Source: Oscillospiraceae bacterium
GTDB lineage: Bacteria > Bacillota > Clostridia > Oscillospirales > Acutalibacteraceae
Length of the DNA stretch: 64,000 nucleotides
Direction: 5' to 3'
Assembly: GCA_025757685.1 (NCBI GenBank)
Contig: CP107220.1
Location: 1,695,501-1,759,500, forward strand
Shown piece after piece: positions 15,295 through 24,206 of the stretch. Below the pieces are notes generated by a model that ran no database searches, was not told where the DNA came from, and saw only the letters and a program-made list of their open reading frames with translations. Position numbers and translations under genes: made by a program. How positions within the stretch are numbered: position 1 is the first letter of the stretch; each line of letters begins with the position of its first letter.

Positions 15295-16471
15295 AGGCAG
15301 ATACGGCATTCACGGCGGGCAATACATTCCCGAGACCCTGATGCACGAAATCGAAAATTTAGAAAAAGCATACGAGCATTACAAAAACGACCCGGACTTT
15401 TGCGTCGAGCTGGACACCCTGAACCGGGAATACGCCGGTCGTCCCAGCCTGCTGTACTATGCAGAGAAAATGACAAAGGACCTGGGCGGTGCCAAGATCT
15501 ACTTAAAGCGCGAGGACCTGAACCACACCGGCTCCCACAAAATCAACAATGTACTGGGTCAGTGCCTGCTGGCCAAGCGCTTGGGCAAGACCCGGGTGAT
15601 CGCCGAGACCGGCGCCGGTCAGCACGGCGTAGCCACCGCCACCGCCGCTGCGCTGATGGGGCTGGAGTGCGAGGTCTTTATGGGCGAGGAAGACACGATT
15701 CGTCAGGCGCTGAACTGCTACCGTATGGAGCTGCTGGGGGCTAAGGTGCACCCGGTAAAGAGCGGCACCCGCACCTTAAAAGACGCAGTAAACGAGGCCA
15801 TGCGGGAGTGGGTCAGCCGGGTAGACGATACGCTGTATGTGCTGGGCTCTGTGATGGGTCCCCACCCCTATCCCATGATCGTTCGTGACTTCCAAAGCGT
15901 CATCGGCAGAGAAGCACGCCAGCAAATTTTGGAAAAAGAGGGGCGGCTGCCGGACGCGGTGCTGGCCTGCGTAGGCGGCGGCTCCAACGCCATGGGTATC
16001 TTCCATGAGTTCATCCCGGACGAGGGTGTGCAGCTGATCGGCTGCGAGGCTGCCGGTAAGGGGGTGGACACTGCCATGAACGCCGCCACCATGACCTGCG
16101 GCAGCGAGGGTGTGTTCCACGGTATGAAGTCCTACTTCTGCCAAAACGAGTTTGGCCAGATTGCGCCGGTGTACTCCATCAGCGCCGGGCTGGACTACCC
16201 GGGTGTTGGGCCGGAGCACGCCTATCTGCACGACATTGGCCGTGCCCAATATGTGCCTGTCACCGACGACCAAGCGGTAGATGCCTTTGAGTACATTGCC
16301 CGCACCGAGGGCATTATCTGCGCCATTGAGTCCGCCCACGCGGTGGCCTACGCCATGGAGCTGGCGCCTAAGATGGATAAGGACCAGATTATGATCGTGA
16401 ATTTGTCCGGCCGCGGCGATAAGGATGTGGCCGCCATTGCAAGATACAGGGGGGTCGATTTACATGAATAA
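15287..16471 (+). CDS. trpB: Tryptophan synthase beta chain
   Basis: The protein has 394 residues. The PLP lysine is in the HTGSHKINN motif (near residue 86), and the GGGSNAMGIF phosphate-binding loop is near 230. It joins indole and serine to make tryptophan within an alpha2-beta2 complex. GTAAGGAGCG gives the ribosome site inside trpF; the 3' end overlaps trpA by 8 nt. Confidence 0.97.
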   Translation: MSKGRYGIHGGQYIPETLMHEIENLEKAYEHYKNDPDFCVELDTLNREYAGRPSLLYYAEKMTKDLGGAKIYLKREDLNHTGSHKINNVLGQCLLAKRLGKTRVIAETGAGQHGVATATAAALMGLECEVFMGEEDTIRQALNCYRMELLGAKVHPVKSGTRTLKDAVNEAMREWVSRVDDTLYVLGSVMGPHPYPMIVRDFQSVIGREARQQILEKEGRLPDAVLACVGGGSNAMGIFHEFIPDEGVQLIGCEAAGKGVDTAMNAATMTCGSEGVFHGMKSYFCQNEFGQIAPVYSISAGLDYPGVGPEHAYLHDIGRAQYVPVTDDQAVDAFEYIARTEGIICAIESAHAVAYAMELAPKMDKDQIMIVNLSGRGDKDVAAIARYRGVDLHE

Positions 16472-17240
16472 GAATATTGCGTCTGCATTTGAAAACAAAA
16501 AGGCATTTATCGGTTTTGTCACCGCCGGTGACCCGGACCTGGACACCAGCCGCCAAATTCTCTTAGAAATGGCAAAGAACGGCTGCGATCTGATTGAGGT
16601 GGGCATTCCCTTCTCCGATCCCATTGCCGAGGGGCCGGTAATCCAGGAGGCCAACATTCGCGCCCTGGCACAGGGGGTCACCACGGACAAGGTGTTTGAC
16701 CTGGTGGCAGAGGTATCTGCCCAAATGGACATTCCCTTGGTGTTTATGACCTACCTGAATGTGCTGTTCCGGTATGGCTACGATCGGTTTTGCCGGCGGG
16801 CAGCGGACAGCGGAATCTCCGGCGTGATCGTGCCGGACCTGCCGTATGAAGAAAAGCACGAGCTGTCCGATATTGCCAAAAAGTACGGCATTGCTGTGAT
16901 CTCTTTGGTAGCGCCCACCAGCCACGAGCGGGTGATGATGATCGCCAAGGAGGCAGAGGGTTTCCTGTACCAGGTGTCCTCCATGGGGGTAACCGGCACC
17001 CGCAGCAAGATCGAGACCGATGTGGCCGCCGTAACGGAGCTGGCCCACCGGGTAAGCGATGTGCCGGTGGCCGTGGGCTTTGGCATTCACACCCCGGAGC
17101 AGGCCGCCCAAATGGGCCAATTTGCCGACGGGGTGATCGTCGGCTCCGGCATTGTGGAGCTGGTGGCCAAGTACGGCAAGGACGCCCCGGCAAAAGTGGG
17201 CGCCTATGTGGCAGAGATGAAAGCCGCCCTTGCGAAATAA
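16464..17240 (+). CDS. trpA: Tryptophan synthase alpha chain
   Basis: The protein has 258 residues. The catalytic Glu and Asp are in LIEVGIPFSDPIAEGP (near 49 and 60), and the VSSMGVTGTR and VGFGIHTPEQA loops bind phosphate. It cleaves indole-glycerol phosphate and channels indole to TrpB. The start at 16464 overlaps the trpB end. This is the last gene of the operon; a terminator follows. Confidence 0.97.
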   Translation: MNKNIASAFENKKAFIGFVTAGDPDLDTSRQILLEMAKNGCDLIEVGIPFSDPIAEGPVIQEANIRALAQGVTTDKVFDLVAEVSAQMDIPLVFMTYLNVLFRYGYDRFCRRAADSGISGVIVPDLPYEEKHELSDIAKKYGIAVISLVAPTSHERVMMIAKEAEGFLYQVSSMGVTGTRSKIETDVAAVTELAHRVSDVPVAVGFGIHTPEQAAQMGQFADGVIVGSGIVELVAKYGKDAPAKVGAYVAEMKAALAK

Positions 17241-17262
17241 CAAAACCTATATGTAACACAGA

Positions 17263-17298
17263 AAAGGACGACCGCCGGTGCGCGGCCGTCCTTTTTGC
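17263..17298 (+). terminator. trp operon terminator
   Basis: AAAGGACG and CCGTCCTTT enclose a GC-rich inner stem (CCGC/GCGG), followed by TTTTTGC. Confidence 0.85.
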
Positions 17299-17357
17299 TT
17301 GCAATTCCCGGCAAAATCCGCTACAATGAGGGCAAAGAGGAAATGAGGTGTGCATCT

Positions 17358-17960
17358 ATGCAAAAATCCGCAAAATTCATTCTGCCCTTGCTGCTGACGG
17401 CCGCCCTGCTTTTCGGGTTTACCGGCTGTGCCGACAAGAACGAAACACCCACAACCCCCACCACAGAGGCTGCCACGGCAGAGCCCACCGCTGCGCCCAC
17501 CACGCCGGTCACCCTGCAAGCACCGGTGATGCAGACCCAGGACTGGGACGCCTACACCCCCGCCAAATACCAAGACAAAGAACACCTGTCGGTAACCCTG
17601 AATCTAACGGCGGACCTGACCGCCCAAGACACCATCCTGTACCAAAACGGCAGCAAATATGCGGAGCTGGTAGGCGTAATCGTGCCCGCCAAAGACCAGA
17701 CCGCCTTTGACAACCTGGAGCTGAACAAAGACTACAACGGCGTGGAATATAAAGAAAAAGGCACCGGCACGCTGCCGAGCGGCACCCGCTATACCTATAT
17801 TATGAGCGACCTGCCCACGGAGACCGGCAGCTGGTATGCCTATTGCTACGCCCTGCCCGCCGGGGACAACCTGTTGCTGCTGACCCTGTATAAAGCCGAA
17901 AAACAGGCCGCCCTTTCCCCCGCCGACGCCGCCCTGCTGCAAAGCGCCCGGGTGGGATAA
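17358..17960 (+). CDS. Putative lipoprotein with threonine-rich linker
   Basis: The protein has 200 residues. A signal peptide (1-21) ends in FGFTGC, a lipobox with an unusual Phe at -3. A Thr/Pro/Ala-rich linker (about 28-52) joins it to a domain of about 145 residues with no motif I recognise (VTLNLTADLTAQDTILYQNG). ATG 17358 is preceded by GAGGTG. It is probably anchored on the outer face of the membrane. There is no link in sequence to trp or nrd. Confidence 0.65.
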   Translation: MQKSAKFILPLLLTAALLFGFTGCADKNETPTTPTTEAATAEPTAAPTTPVTLQAPVMQTQDWDAYTPAKYQDKEHLSVTLNLTADLTAQDTILYQNGSKYAELVGVIVPAKDQTAFDNLELNKDYNGVEYKEKGTGTLPSGTRYTYIMSDLPTETGSWYAYCYALPAGDNLLLLTLYKAEKQAALSPADAALLQSARVG

Positions 17961-17994
17961 GCCAAATACCGTATATTTTTCATAACAAAACCCC

Positions 17995-18074
17995 GCGGGC
18001 GGCAGATTGCCGCCCCTACGATAAACCTTTTTGGGACCCCACAATACCGTAGGGGCGGATAGCATCCGCCCGCA
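17995..18074. repeat. REP-like palindromes (family A), two units
   Basis: Unit 1 (17995-18019) reads GCGGGCGGCAGATTGCCGCC then CCTAC. Unit 2 (18049-18074) reads GTAGGGGCGGATAGCATCCG then CCCGCA. They are inverted relative to each other around a 29-nt spacer. Confidence 0.8.
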
Positions 18075-18099
18075 TTTTTTATTCTCATGGCAAACACAA

Positions 18100-18277
18100 C
18101 AATCCCTCCGTCGACGCCTAACGGCGTCGCCACCTCCCTTTACAAGGGAGGCATATCGGTTTCATCTTTTTAGGCTCCCTTGTAAAGGGTGACTCCCCGC
18201 AGTGCGGGGAGATGTCGCACAGCGACAGAGGGGACGGGCACCGGTTAGGTGCTGTCAGCGCAGCTGACTGAGGGATT
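18100..18277. repeat. Composite intergenic repeat (family B, full-length copy)
   Basis: It carries the same modules as 4749-4922 in inverted order: ACCTCCCTTTACAAGGGAGG, CTCCCTTGTAAAGGGTGACT, CCCCGCAGTGCGGGG, TGTCGC/GCGACAGAGGGG, an ACCGGTTAGGTGC module and AGGGATT. The first part, AATCCCTCCGTCGACGCC, forms a further stem with GGCGTCG. With the REP pair it fills 17961-18287. Confidence 0.75.
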
Positions 18278-18287
18278 ATCACCCTTC

Positions 18288-18313
18288 TGCCCCAAGATCT
18301 TGGGGCATTTTTT
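18288..18313. terminator. Perfect-palindrome terminator
   Basis: TGCCCCAAGATCTTGGGGCA is followed by TTTTTTAT. It isolates nrdDG from upstream transcription. Confidence 0.75.
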
Positions 18314-18409
18314 ATGCCCACAGGTACCGGTTTGTAACCTTTTTTCGCATAACGGCGGGCGTTTTCGCCGTTTTCAGACCCATTTTGCGCCAATTGTCCA
18401 ATATCTATA

Positions 18410-18496
18410 TATCCGTATTTTGTGCCATATTGTCAAAATAAAACCCAATATATTGTGGTTTTGCATATTGACAAGCGCACCTGTGCGTGCTACAAT
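18410..18496 (+). promoter_or_regulatory. nrdDG promoter with NrdR boxes
   Basis: TTGACA (18468-18473) and TACAAT (18491-18496) are 17 bp apart. Just upstream, ACCCAATATATTGTGG (18443-18458) matches the NrdR palindrome ACACWATATATWGTGT well, and a degenerate second copy lies at 18410-18425. Paired boxes next to the promoter fit repression by NrdR, the ATP/dATP-sensing regulator of ribonucleotide reductases; nrdR itself is not in the window. Confidence 0.7.
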
Positions 18497-18561
18497 AGAA
18501 CCACGCTTGCGAACGAGATTTGTAATCTTTTTGTAATAAGTTTGAGAAAAGGGGATATGGT

Positions 18562-20745
18562 ATGAAGATCATCAAGAGAAACGGCAGCGAAGTGGATTTT
18601 GACCTGAACAAAATCGTAGTAGCCGTCACCAAAGCCAACGCCGCCTGTGAGAAGCAGGAGCTGACCGCATCGCAAATTCAGGAGATCGCCGAGTATGTGG
18701 AATTCAAGACGGTAAAGGCCAACCGGGCCTTGTCCGTAGAGGAAATTCAGGACATTGTGGAGGACCAAATCATGGCACAGGGTGCCTTTGAGGTGGCCCG
18801 GCGCTATGTGCGCTACCGCTACACCCGCTCCCTGATCCGCAAGGCCAACACCACCGACAACCAGATTCTCTCCCTCATTGAGTGCAACAACGAGGAGGTC
18901 AAGCAGGAAAACTCCAACAAGAACCCCACCGTGAACAGCGTGCAGCGGGACTATATGGCCGGCGAGGTGTCTAAGGACATCACCAAGCGCATTTTGTTGC
19001 CCCAGGATATTGTGGAGGCTCACGAGGCGGGCATTATTCACTTCCATGACAGCGACTACTTTGCCCAGCATATGCACAACTGCGACCTGGTGAACCTGGA
19101 GGATATGCTGCAAAACGGTACCGTGATCAGCGGCACCATGATTGAGAAGCCCCACAGCTTCTCCACCGCCTGCAACATCGCCACCCAGATTATAGCCCAG
19201 GTAGCCTCCTCCCAGTACGGCGGCCAGTCCATCAGCCTGGCTCACTTGGCGCCCTTTGTGCAGATCAGTCGGGAAAAGATCCGCGCTTCTGTACAAAAAG
19301 AGGCTGAGGCCTTCGGCGCCACTGCCGATCAAGAACAGATCAACAAGATCGCCGAGGAGCGCCTGCGGGACGAAATCCGTCGTGGTGTGCAGACCATTCA
19401 GTACCAGGTGGTCACCCTGCTGACCACCAACGGCCAAGCACCCTTTGTGACCGTGTTTATGTACCTGGGCGAGGCCAAGAATGCCCAGGAAAAGGCCGAC
19501 CTGGCCATGATCATTGAGGAGACGCTGCGCCAGCGGATCCAGGGCGTGAAGAACGAAAAGGGCGTGTGGATCACCCCCGCCTTCCCCAAGCTGATCTATG
19601 TGCTGGAGGAGGACAATATCCATGAGGGCGCCCCCTACTGGTACCTGACCGAGCTGGCCGCCAAGTGCACCGCCAAGCGCATGGTACCGGACTATATCAG
19701 CGAAAAGAAAATGCTGGAATATAAGGTGGATAAAAACGGAGAAGGCCACTGCTACACCTGCATGGGCTGCCGCAGCTTCCTGACCCCGTATATAGACCCC
19801 AAGACCAACAAGCCCAAATATTACGGCCGGTTCAACCAGGGCGTTGTAACTCTGAACCTGGTAGACATTGCCTGCTCCTCCGGCGGGGATATGGACAAGT
19901 TTTGGAAGATCTTTGACGAGCGGCTGGAGCTGTGCTACCGGGCGCTGATGTGCCGCCACAATCGACTGAAGGGCACCCTGTCCGACGCGGCGCCCATTCT
20001 GTGGCAGTACGGCGCACTGGCTCGCCTGGAAAAGGGCGAGAAGATCGACAAGCTGCTGTACGGCGGCTACTCCACCATCAGCCTGGGCTATGCAGGGCTG
20101 TATGAGTGCACCCGCTATATGACCGGCAAGAGTCATACGGACGATGAGGGCGGCGGCAAGGCCTTTGCCCTGTCCGTGATGCAGCACTTGAACGACGCCT
20201 GCGACAAGTGGAAAAAGCAGGAAAACATTGACTTCTCCATCTACGGCACCCCGCTGGAGTCCACCACTTACAAATTTGCCAAGTGCCTGCAAAAGCGCTT
20301 TGGTATCATCAAGGGCGTAACAGACAAGAATTACATCACCAACAGCTACCATGTGCACGTGTCCGAGCCCATCGACGCCTTTACCAAGCTGAAATTTGAA
20401 AGCGAGTTCCAGCGGCTGTCCCCCGGCGGCGCCATCAGCTATGTGGAGGTGCCCAATATGCAGCAGAACATTCCGGCGGTGCTCCAGGTGATGCAGTATA
20501 TCTATGACAATATTATGTACGCCGAGCTGAACACCAAGAGCGACTACTGCCAGTGCTGCGGCTACGACGGTGAAATCAAGATCGTAGAAAATGCGGACGG
20601 CAAGCTGATCTGGCAGTGCCCCAACTGCGGCAACACCGATCAGGACAAGATGAATGTGGCCCGCCGCACCTGCGGTTACATCGGCACCCAGTATTGGAAC
20701 CAGGGCCGTACCCAGGAGATCAAGGACCGGGTCCTGCACTTATAA
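18562..20745 (+). CDS. nrdD: Anaerobic (class III) ribonucleoside-triphosphate reductase
   Basis: The protein has 727 residues. An N-terminal ATP-cone (about 1-92, KIIKRNGSEVDFDLNKI) senses ATP/dATP. The ten-stranded barrel holds the catalytic domain. Near the C-terminus a zinc site is made by CQCCG and CPNCG, and the glycyl-radical loop is RRTCGYIGTQYW (glycine at 705 or 708). It reduces NTPs to dNTPs without oxygen. AAAAGGGG precedes ATG 18562. The activase gene follows 1 nt after the stop. Confidence 0.97.
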   Translation: MKIIKRNGSEVDFDLNKIVVAVTKANAACEKQELTASQIQEIAEYVEFKTVKANRALSVEEIQDIVEDQIMAQGAFEVARRYVRYRYTRSLIRKANTTDNQILSLIECNNEEVKQENSNKNPTVNSVQRDYMAGEVSKDITKRILLPQDIVEAHEAGIIHFHDSDYFAQHMHNCDLVNLEDMLQNGTVISGTMIEKPHSFSTACNIATQIIAQVASSQYGGQSISLAHLAPFVQISREKIRASVQKEAEAFGATADQEQINKIAEERLRDEIRRGVQTIQYQVVTLLTTNGQAPFVTVFMYLGEAKNAQEKADLAMIIEETLRQRIQGVKNEKGVWITPAFPKLIYVLEEDNIHEGAPYWYLTELAAKCTAKRMVPDYISEKKMLEYKVDKNGEGHCYTCMGCRSFLTPYIDPKTNKPKYYGRFNQGVVTLNLVDIACSSGGDMDKFWKIFDERLELCYRALMCRHNRLKGTLSDAAPILWQYGALARLEKGEKIDKLLYGGYSTISLGYAGLYECTRYMTGKSHTDDEGGGKAFALSVMQHLNDACDKWKKQENIDFSIYGTPLESTTYKFAKCLQKRFGIIKGVTDKNYITNSYHVHVSEPIDAFTKLKFESEFQRLSPGGAISYVEVPNMQQNIPAVLQVMQYIYDNIMYAELNTKSDYCQCCGYDGEIKIVENADGKLIWQCPNCGNTDQDKMNVARRTCGYIGTQYWNQGRTQEIKDRVLHL

Positions 20746-20746
20746 G

Positions 20747-21274
20747 ATGAATTACGCAGAGATTAAAAAAAATGACATTGCAAACGGAGAGGGCGTGCGC
20801 ACCTCTCTGTTTGTTTCCGGCTGTCGCAATCGGTGCAAAAACTGCTTTAACGCCGTCACCTGGGACTTTCTGTACGGCAAGCCCTTTGACCAAGCGGTGG
20901 AGGACGATATCATTGAGGCCACCCGTCCCCGCTGGATCAGCGGCCTGTCCCTGCTGGGGGGCGAGCCCTTTGAGCCGGAAAATCAAGCGCCGCTGCTGGC
21001 ATTTCTTCGTCGGTTCCGCACCGCCTTACCGGGCAAGACCGTGTGGTGCTACACCGGCTTTACCTTAGAAGAATTGCTGGGCAAAAGCGGCGAATGCCGC
21101 GCCTGCACCCCCCATACCCGGGAGTTGCTGGGACTGATCAACATATTGGTGGACGGACGGTATGAGGAAGAACTGGCAGATATTACCCTGGCCTTTCGCG
21201 GGTCCAAAAATCAGCGTGTGCTGGACCTACCCGCTACCCTTACGACCGGCGAGCCGGTGCTGTATTTGGAATAA
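20747..21274 (+). CDS. nrdG: Anaerobic ribonucleotide reductase activating protein (radical SAM)
   Basis: The protein has 175 residues. The 4Fe-4S radical SAM motif is CRNRCKNCF (CxxxCxxC) at about 26-34, and GGEPF at about 75-79 binds SAM. It makes the glycyl radical on NrdD. ATG 20747 is chosen since it follows the nrdD stop directly; the open frame upstream lies inside nrdD. Confidence 0.96.
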   Translation: MNYAEIKKNDIANGEGVRTSLFVSGCRNRCKNCFNAVTWDFLYGKPFDQAVEDDIIEATRPRWISGLSLLGGEPFEPENQAPLLAFLRRFRTALPGKTVWCYTGFTLEELLGKSGECRACTPHTRELLGLINILVDGRYEEELADITLAFRGSKNQRVLDLPATLTTGEPVLYLE

Positions 21275-21377
21275 AGCGATTGGTATTCGAATCTATATGA
21301 AAGGCAATCTACCGCCTGCATAATCCCAAAAGGGATCATGCCCGCCCTACGGCTTTCGCCGCCAAATCAATAAACGA

Positions 21378-21420
21378 AACCGCCCCTGTGATCCGAAACG
21401 GACCGCAGGGGCGGTTTTTG
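21378..21420. terminator. Bidirectional terminator between nrdG and the convergent XRE gene
   Basis: AACCGCCCCTG pairs with CAGGGGCGGTT with an inner TCCG/CGGA stem, then TTTTTG. The stretch 21275-21377 contains only a decayed family A-like piece (CCCGCCCTACGGC near 21338). Confidence 0.85.
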
Positions 21421-21431
21421 TATTGCCTATC

Positions 21432-22061
21432 TTATTTTTTCTTGGGCTTTTTCACATACACGGCCACCAGCCAGTAGTACACCGGAATGATTAGAAACAG
21501 CACCCAGGCCGGGTGCCACAACTTTGCACAAACACCCAGTACCAGAAACACGGTGATGATGACTTCCGGAATCGGCTGTGCCATCATAAAGGCCTTTTGG
21601 CTCTTGGTCATACAAGCGCCGGCAAAATGATAGTAAATGGGGATCAGCAGAAAGACCAGCCAGGTAGGGTGCCAGCCAACGGTCAGCCCCAAAGCCACAT
21701 ACACAATAGCCACCACTGCCGGGAACGGGAACTTAAACAGGCTCTTGCCCAGTTTACCGTGAAGGGCGTGGCGCTTCTCTTTCGTTTTCGGCTGCTCTGC
21801 CGGCTGCGCCACAGCAGCGGCCTGGCGGGGAGAAGGCTGCGGCGGCGTCAGCAAAGACGGCTCGCCACCTAACAACTGGTCCAGCGTCATGTGATACAGC
21901 TCGGCCAATGCAATTAAATTGTCTGTATCCGGTGAGGACTCGCCACGCTCCCACTTGGAGATTGCCTGGCGGCTTAGCCCCAATTTCTCCGCCAAGGCGT
22001 CCTGGCTGTAACCGTTCTCCTTGCGCAGTTGTTGCAGGCGATTTGCTGTTTTCAGATCCAT
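21432..22061 (-). CDS. XRE helix-turn-helix protein fused to four membrane segments
   Basis: The protein has 209 residues. The N-terminal HTH (about 4-58) is NRLQQLRKENGYSQDALAEK with SRQAISKWERGESSPD. A proline/alanine-rich linker follows. The C-terminal part has two similar halves, each with two hydrophobic segments (GLTVGWHPTWLVFLLIPIYY and GVCAKLWHPAWVLFLIIPVY), so the membrane domain arose by duplication. Such proteins may regulate genes from the membrane, but the target and signal are unknown. ATG 22061 has AAGGAG 9 nt ahead. Confidence 0.8.
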   Translation of the reverse strand: MDLKTANRLQQLRKENGYSQDALAEKLGLSRQAISKWERGESSPDTDNLIALAELYHMTLDQLLGGEPSLLTPPQPSPRQAAAVAQPAEQPKTKEKRHALHGKLGKSLFKFPFPAVVAIVYVALGLTVGWHPTWLVFLLIPIYYHFAGACMTKSQKAFMMAQPIPEVIITVFLVLGVCAKLWHPAWVLFLIIPVYYWLVAVYVKKPKKK

Positions 22062-22129
22062 GAGGCCGTACTCCTTCACTGTGTTGTTCTGTTTATTTTA
22101 CCAAAAATTCTACCCCTTTGCAAGACGGG

Positions 22130-22909
22130 TCATCTTTTTTTGTACACCGTCACCAAAAAGTCCAAGGTCACCGGCAGCTGTTCTATTGCATCCAACCGCT
22201 GGCGCAGCGTCGGTGCGGTACGATAATAATAAGGGGTCATGGCAAACAGGGTTTGCAAATCCGGCGCGGGGATCTGCACTTCCTGCGCCACCCGGAATTG
22301 CCGTTCCATCTCCAGGAGCGGACTTTTCGGCACGATCTCGTCATTGGGATAAGGCCGATCGTACACCGTCTCTTTGATCTGCCACAAATGGTGCGCACCG
22401 GGGGTCACGCTGTACAGCCGCCCGCCGGGCGCCAACACCCGAGCAAACGCGCGATCGTGAAAGGGCGCAAACAAATGCAGTGCCGTATCAATGCTACCCT
22501 CTGCCACCGGCATACGAGCCAAATTCGCCACAAAGTATTGGCCGCCGTTCTTTCGCTTAGCCGCCAGGCGCACCATCGTCTTAGACAAATCAAAGCCGTA
22601 AAGCGCACCGTCGGCAGGCACGCTGTCATAGTACCCCTCACCGCAGCAAATATCCAGCACATTGCCATGCAACAGCGGCGTCAGCGCCTCCTTCAGGCAG
22701 CCGTAGTACCCACGCTCCAAAAAGGCATGACGAGCAGCGGCGCTCTCTTTACTGTCGCCCATTTTATCCGCAGATTTAGAGGTGCAAAGCAGGTTCACAT
22801 ACCCCTCTTTTGCCACATCGAAGCTGTGGCCCGCCGGGCAAGTGTACTGCCGTTCTGTACGCAAAAGTGCCCCGCCGCAGACGGGGCACACAAGCACTTG
22901 CTCTTTCAT
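22130..22909 (-). CDS. RlmA-like rRNA guanine-N1 methyltransferase
   Basis: The protein has 259 residues. An N-terminal zinc finger (CPVCGG ... CPAGHSFDVAKEGYVNLL, about 8-42) is typical of RlmA, which methylates 23S rRNA near G745/G748. The SAM-binding core (about 85-180) has NVLDICCGEGYYDS-like sequence and GFDLSKTMVRLAAKR. The start shares one base with the stop of the upstream AICAR transformylase gene (TAATG), so the two are translationally coupled. The exact base methylated, and any link to drug resistance, cannot be told. Confidence 0.85.
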   Translation of the reverse strand: MKEQVLVCPVCGGALLRTERQYTCPAGHSFDVAKEGYVNLLCTSKSADKMGDSKESAAARHAFLERGYYGCLKEALTPLLHGNVLDICCGEGYYDSVPADGALYGFDLSKTMVRLAAKRKNGGQYFVANLARMPVAEGSIDTALHLFAPFHDRAFARVLAPGGRLYSVTPGAHHLWQIKETVYDRPYPNDEIVPKSPLLEMERQFRVAQEVQIPAPDLQTLFAMTPYYYRTAPTLRQRLDAIEQLPVTLDFLVTVYKKR

Positions 22910-24084
22910 TAGTGATGGAACAGACGAATACCGGTCATGGCCATGGCCATACCGAAGTCGTCACAGCAGGCGATCACATCGCCGTCCCGCACAGAGCCGC
23001 CGGGCTGGGCAATGTACTGCACGCCGCTCTCTGCCGCACGCTCAATGTTATCCTCAAAGGGGAAGAACGCGTCAGAGCCCAGGCTCACGCCGGTGAGTTC
23101 TTTGTGCCAAGCTGCCTTTTCCTCCGCAGTAAAGGGCGCCGGCTTCTCCGTAAAGTACCGCTGCCATACGCCGTCTGCCAGCAGCTTATCGCTCTCCGGG
23201 CTGATATACAGGTCAATGGCGTTGTCTGCCTCGCACTTGCGAATGCCGTCAATGAAGGGCAAAGTGCGCACTTTTTCACTATTTCGCAGCCACCAGTTGT
23301 CTGCCTTGTTGCCGGCCAGGCGGGTGCAGTGGATTCGGCTCTGCTGCCCGGCGCCAACGCCGATGGTCTGGCCGTCCTTGGCATAGCACACGCTGTTGGA
23401 CTGGGTATATTTTAGGGTAATCATGCTGATGAGCAGGTCGATCTTGGCGCTCTCCGGCAAGGTGTCTATCTTCGTGGGCAGTTCGTTGAACAGATCCATG
23501 GAGATCTTGGCATCGTTGCGCTTTTGCTCAAATTTAATACCAAACACCTGCTTGGTCTCCGTCTCCTGGGGCACATAGTTCGGGTCCATCTGGATGATCA
23601 GATAGTTGCCACGGCGCTTTTTCTTCAAAATCTCCAGCGCCTCGTCGCTGTAAGAAGGCGCGATAATGCCGTCGGACACTTCCTTTACCAGGAACTGGGC
23701 CACAGAGGCATCGCACTCGTCGCTAAGGGCGGCGAAGTCGCCAAAGGAGGACACCCGATCGCAGCCGCGAGCGCGCACATACGCCTGGGCAATGGGGCTC
23801 AGCTCCAGCCCCTCCGGCACAAAGCACACCTGGCGGTCCGCTGCCGTCAAGGGCTTCGCCACCGCCGCACCGGCGGGAGAAACATGCTTAAAGGAAGCGG
23901 CGCTGGGCAGCCCGGTGGCCGCCTTTAATTCCCGCACCAGCTGCCAGGAATTGAATGCGTCTAAAAGATTGATGTAGCCCGCTGCACCGTTCAGGATCTG
24001 AAAGGGCAGCGCCTGCCCGTCCATGTGAATGCGCGCAGGGTTTTGGTTCGGGTTGCAACCGTATTTCAGTTTGTACTCCGTCAT
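22909..24084 (-). CDS. Stand-alone AICAR transformylase (PurH C-terminal domain homologue)
   Basis: The protein has 391 residues. It aligns with the formyltransferase half of PurH and has the catalytic SFKHVSPAGAAVA motif (Lys-His, near 65-70) plus GQQSRIHCTRLAGNKAD and DAFFPFEDNI motifs. The N-terminal IMP cyclohydrolase domain is missing. It would transfer the formyl group from 10-formyl-THF to AICAR in purine synthesis. The second ATG (24084) is preferred, because AAGGAG lies 7 nt before it but only 1-2 nt from the first ATG (24090). The gene is separate from any pur operon. Confidence 0.85.
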   Translation of the reverse strand: MTEYKLKYGCNPNQNPARIHMDGQALPFQILNGAAGYINLLDAFNSWQLVRELKAATGLPSAASFKHVSPAGAAVAKPLTAADRQVCFVPEGLELSPIAQAYVRARGCDRVSSFGDFAALSDECDASVAQFLVKEVSDGIIAPSYSDEALEILKKKRRGNYLIIQMDPNYVPQETETKQVFGIKFEQKRNDAKISMDLFNELPTKIDTLPESAKIDLLISMITLKYTQSNSVCYAKDGQTIGVGAGQQSRIHCTRLAGNKADNWWLRNSEKVRTLPFIDGIRKCEADNAIDLYISPESDKLLADGVWQRYFTEKPAPFTAEEKAAWHKELTGVSLGSDAFFPFEDNIERAAESGVQYIAQPGGSVRDGDVIACCDDFGMAMAMTGIRLFHH

Positions 24085-24143
24085 AGCCATTCTCCTTTAT
24101 ACCCGGTCGTGCCGAGATGATAGCAATATTTTACACCCTTGCA

Positions 24144-24172
24144 TTGCAAAAAGCAATGCTCAATGCTACAAT
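24144..24172 (+). promoter_or_regulatory. Promoter for the ATP-grasp pair
   Basis: TTGCAA (24144-24149) and TACAAT (24167-24172) are 17 bp apart, identical in both hexamers to the promoters at 460 and 29663. Confidence 0.7.
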
Positions 24173-24206
24173 ATTACTGCCAATTTACCTATGGAGATGT
24201 AACAAA

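Noticed and set aside
18490..20739. Open frame of 749 codons antisense to nrdD
   Set aside because: The encoded sequence is low-complexity (His, Gly, Val, Leu rich) with no family motif, and nrdD is certain.
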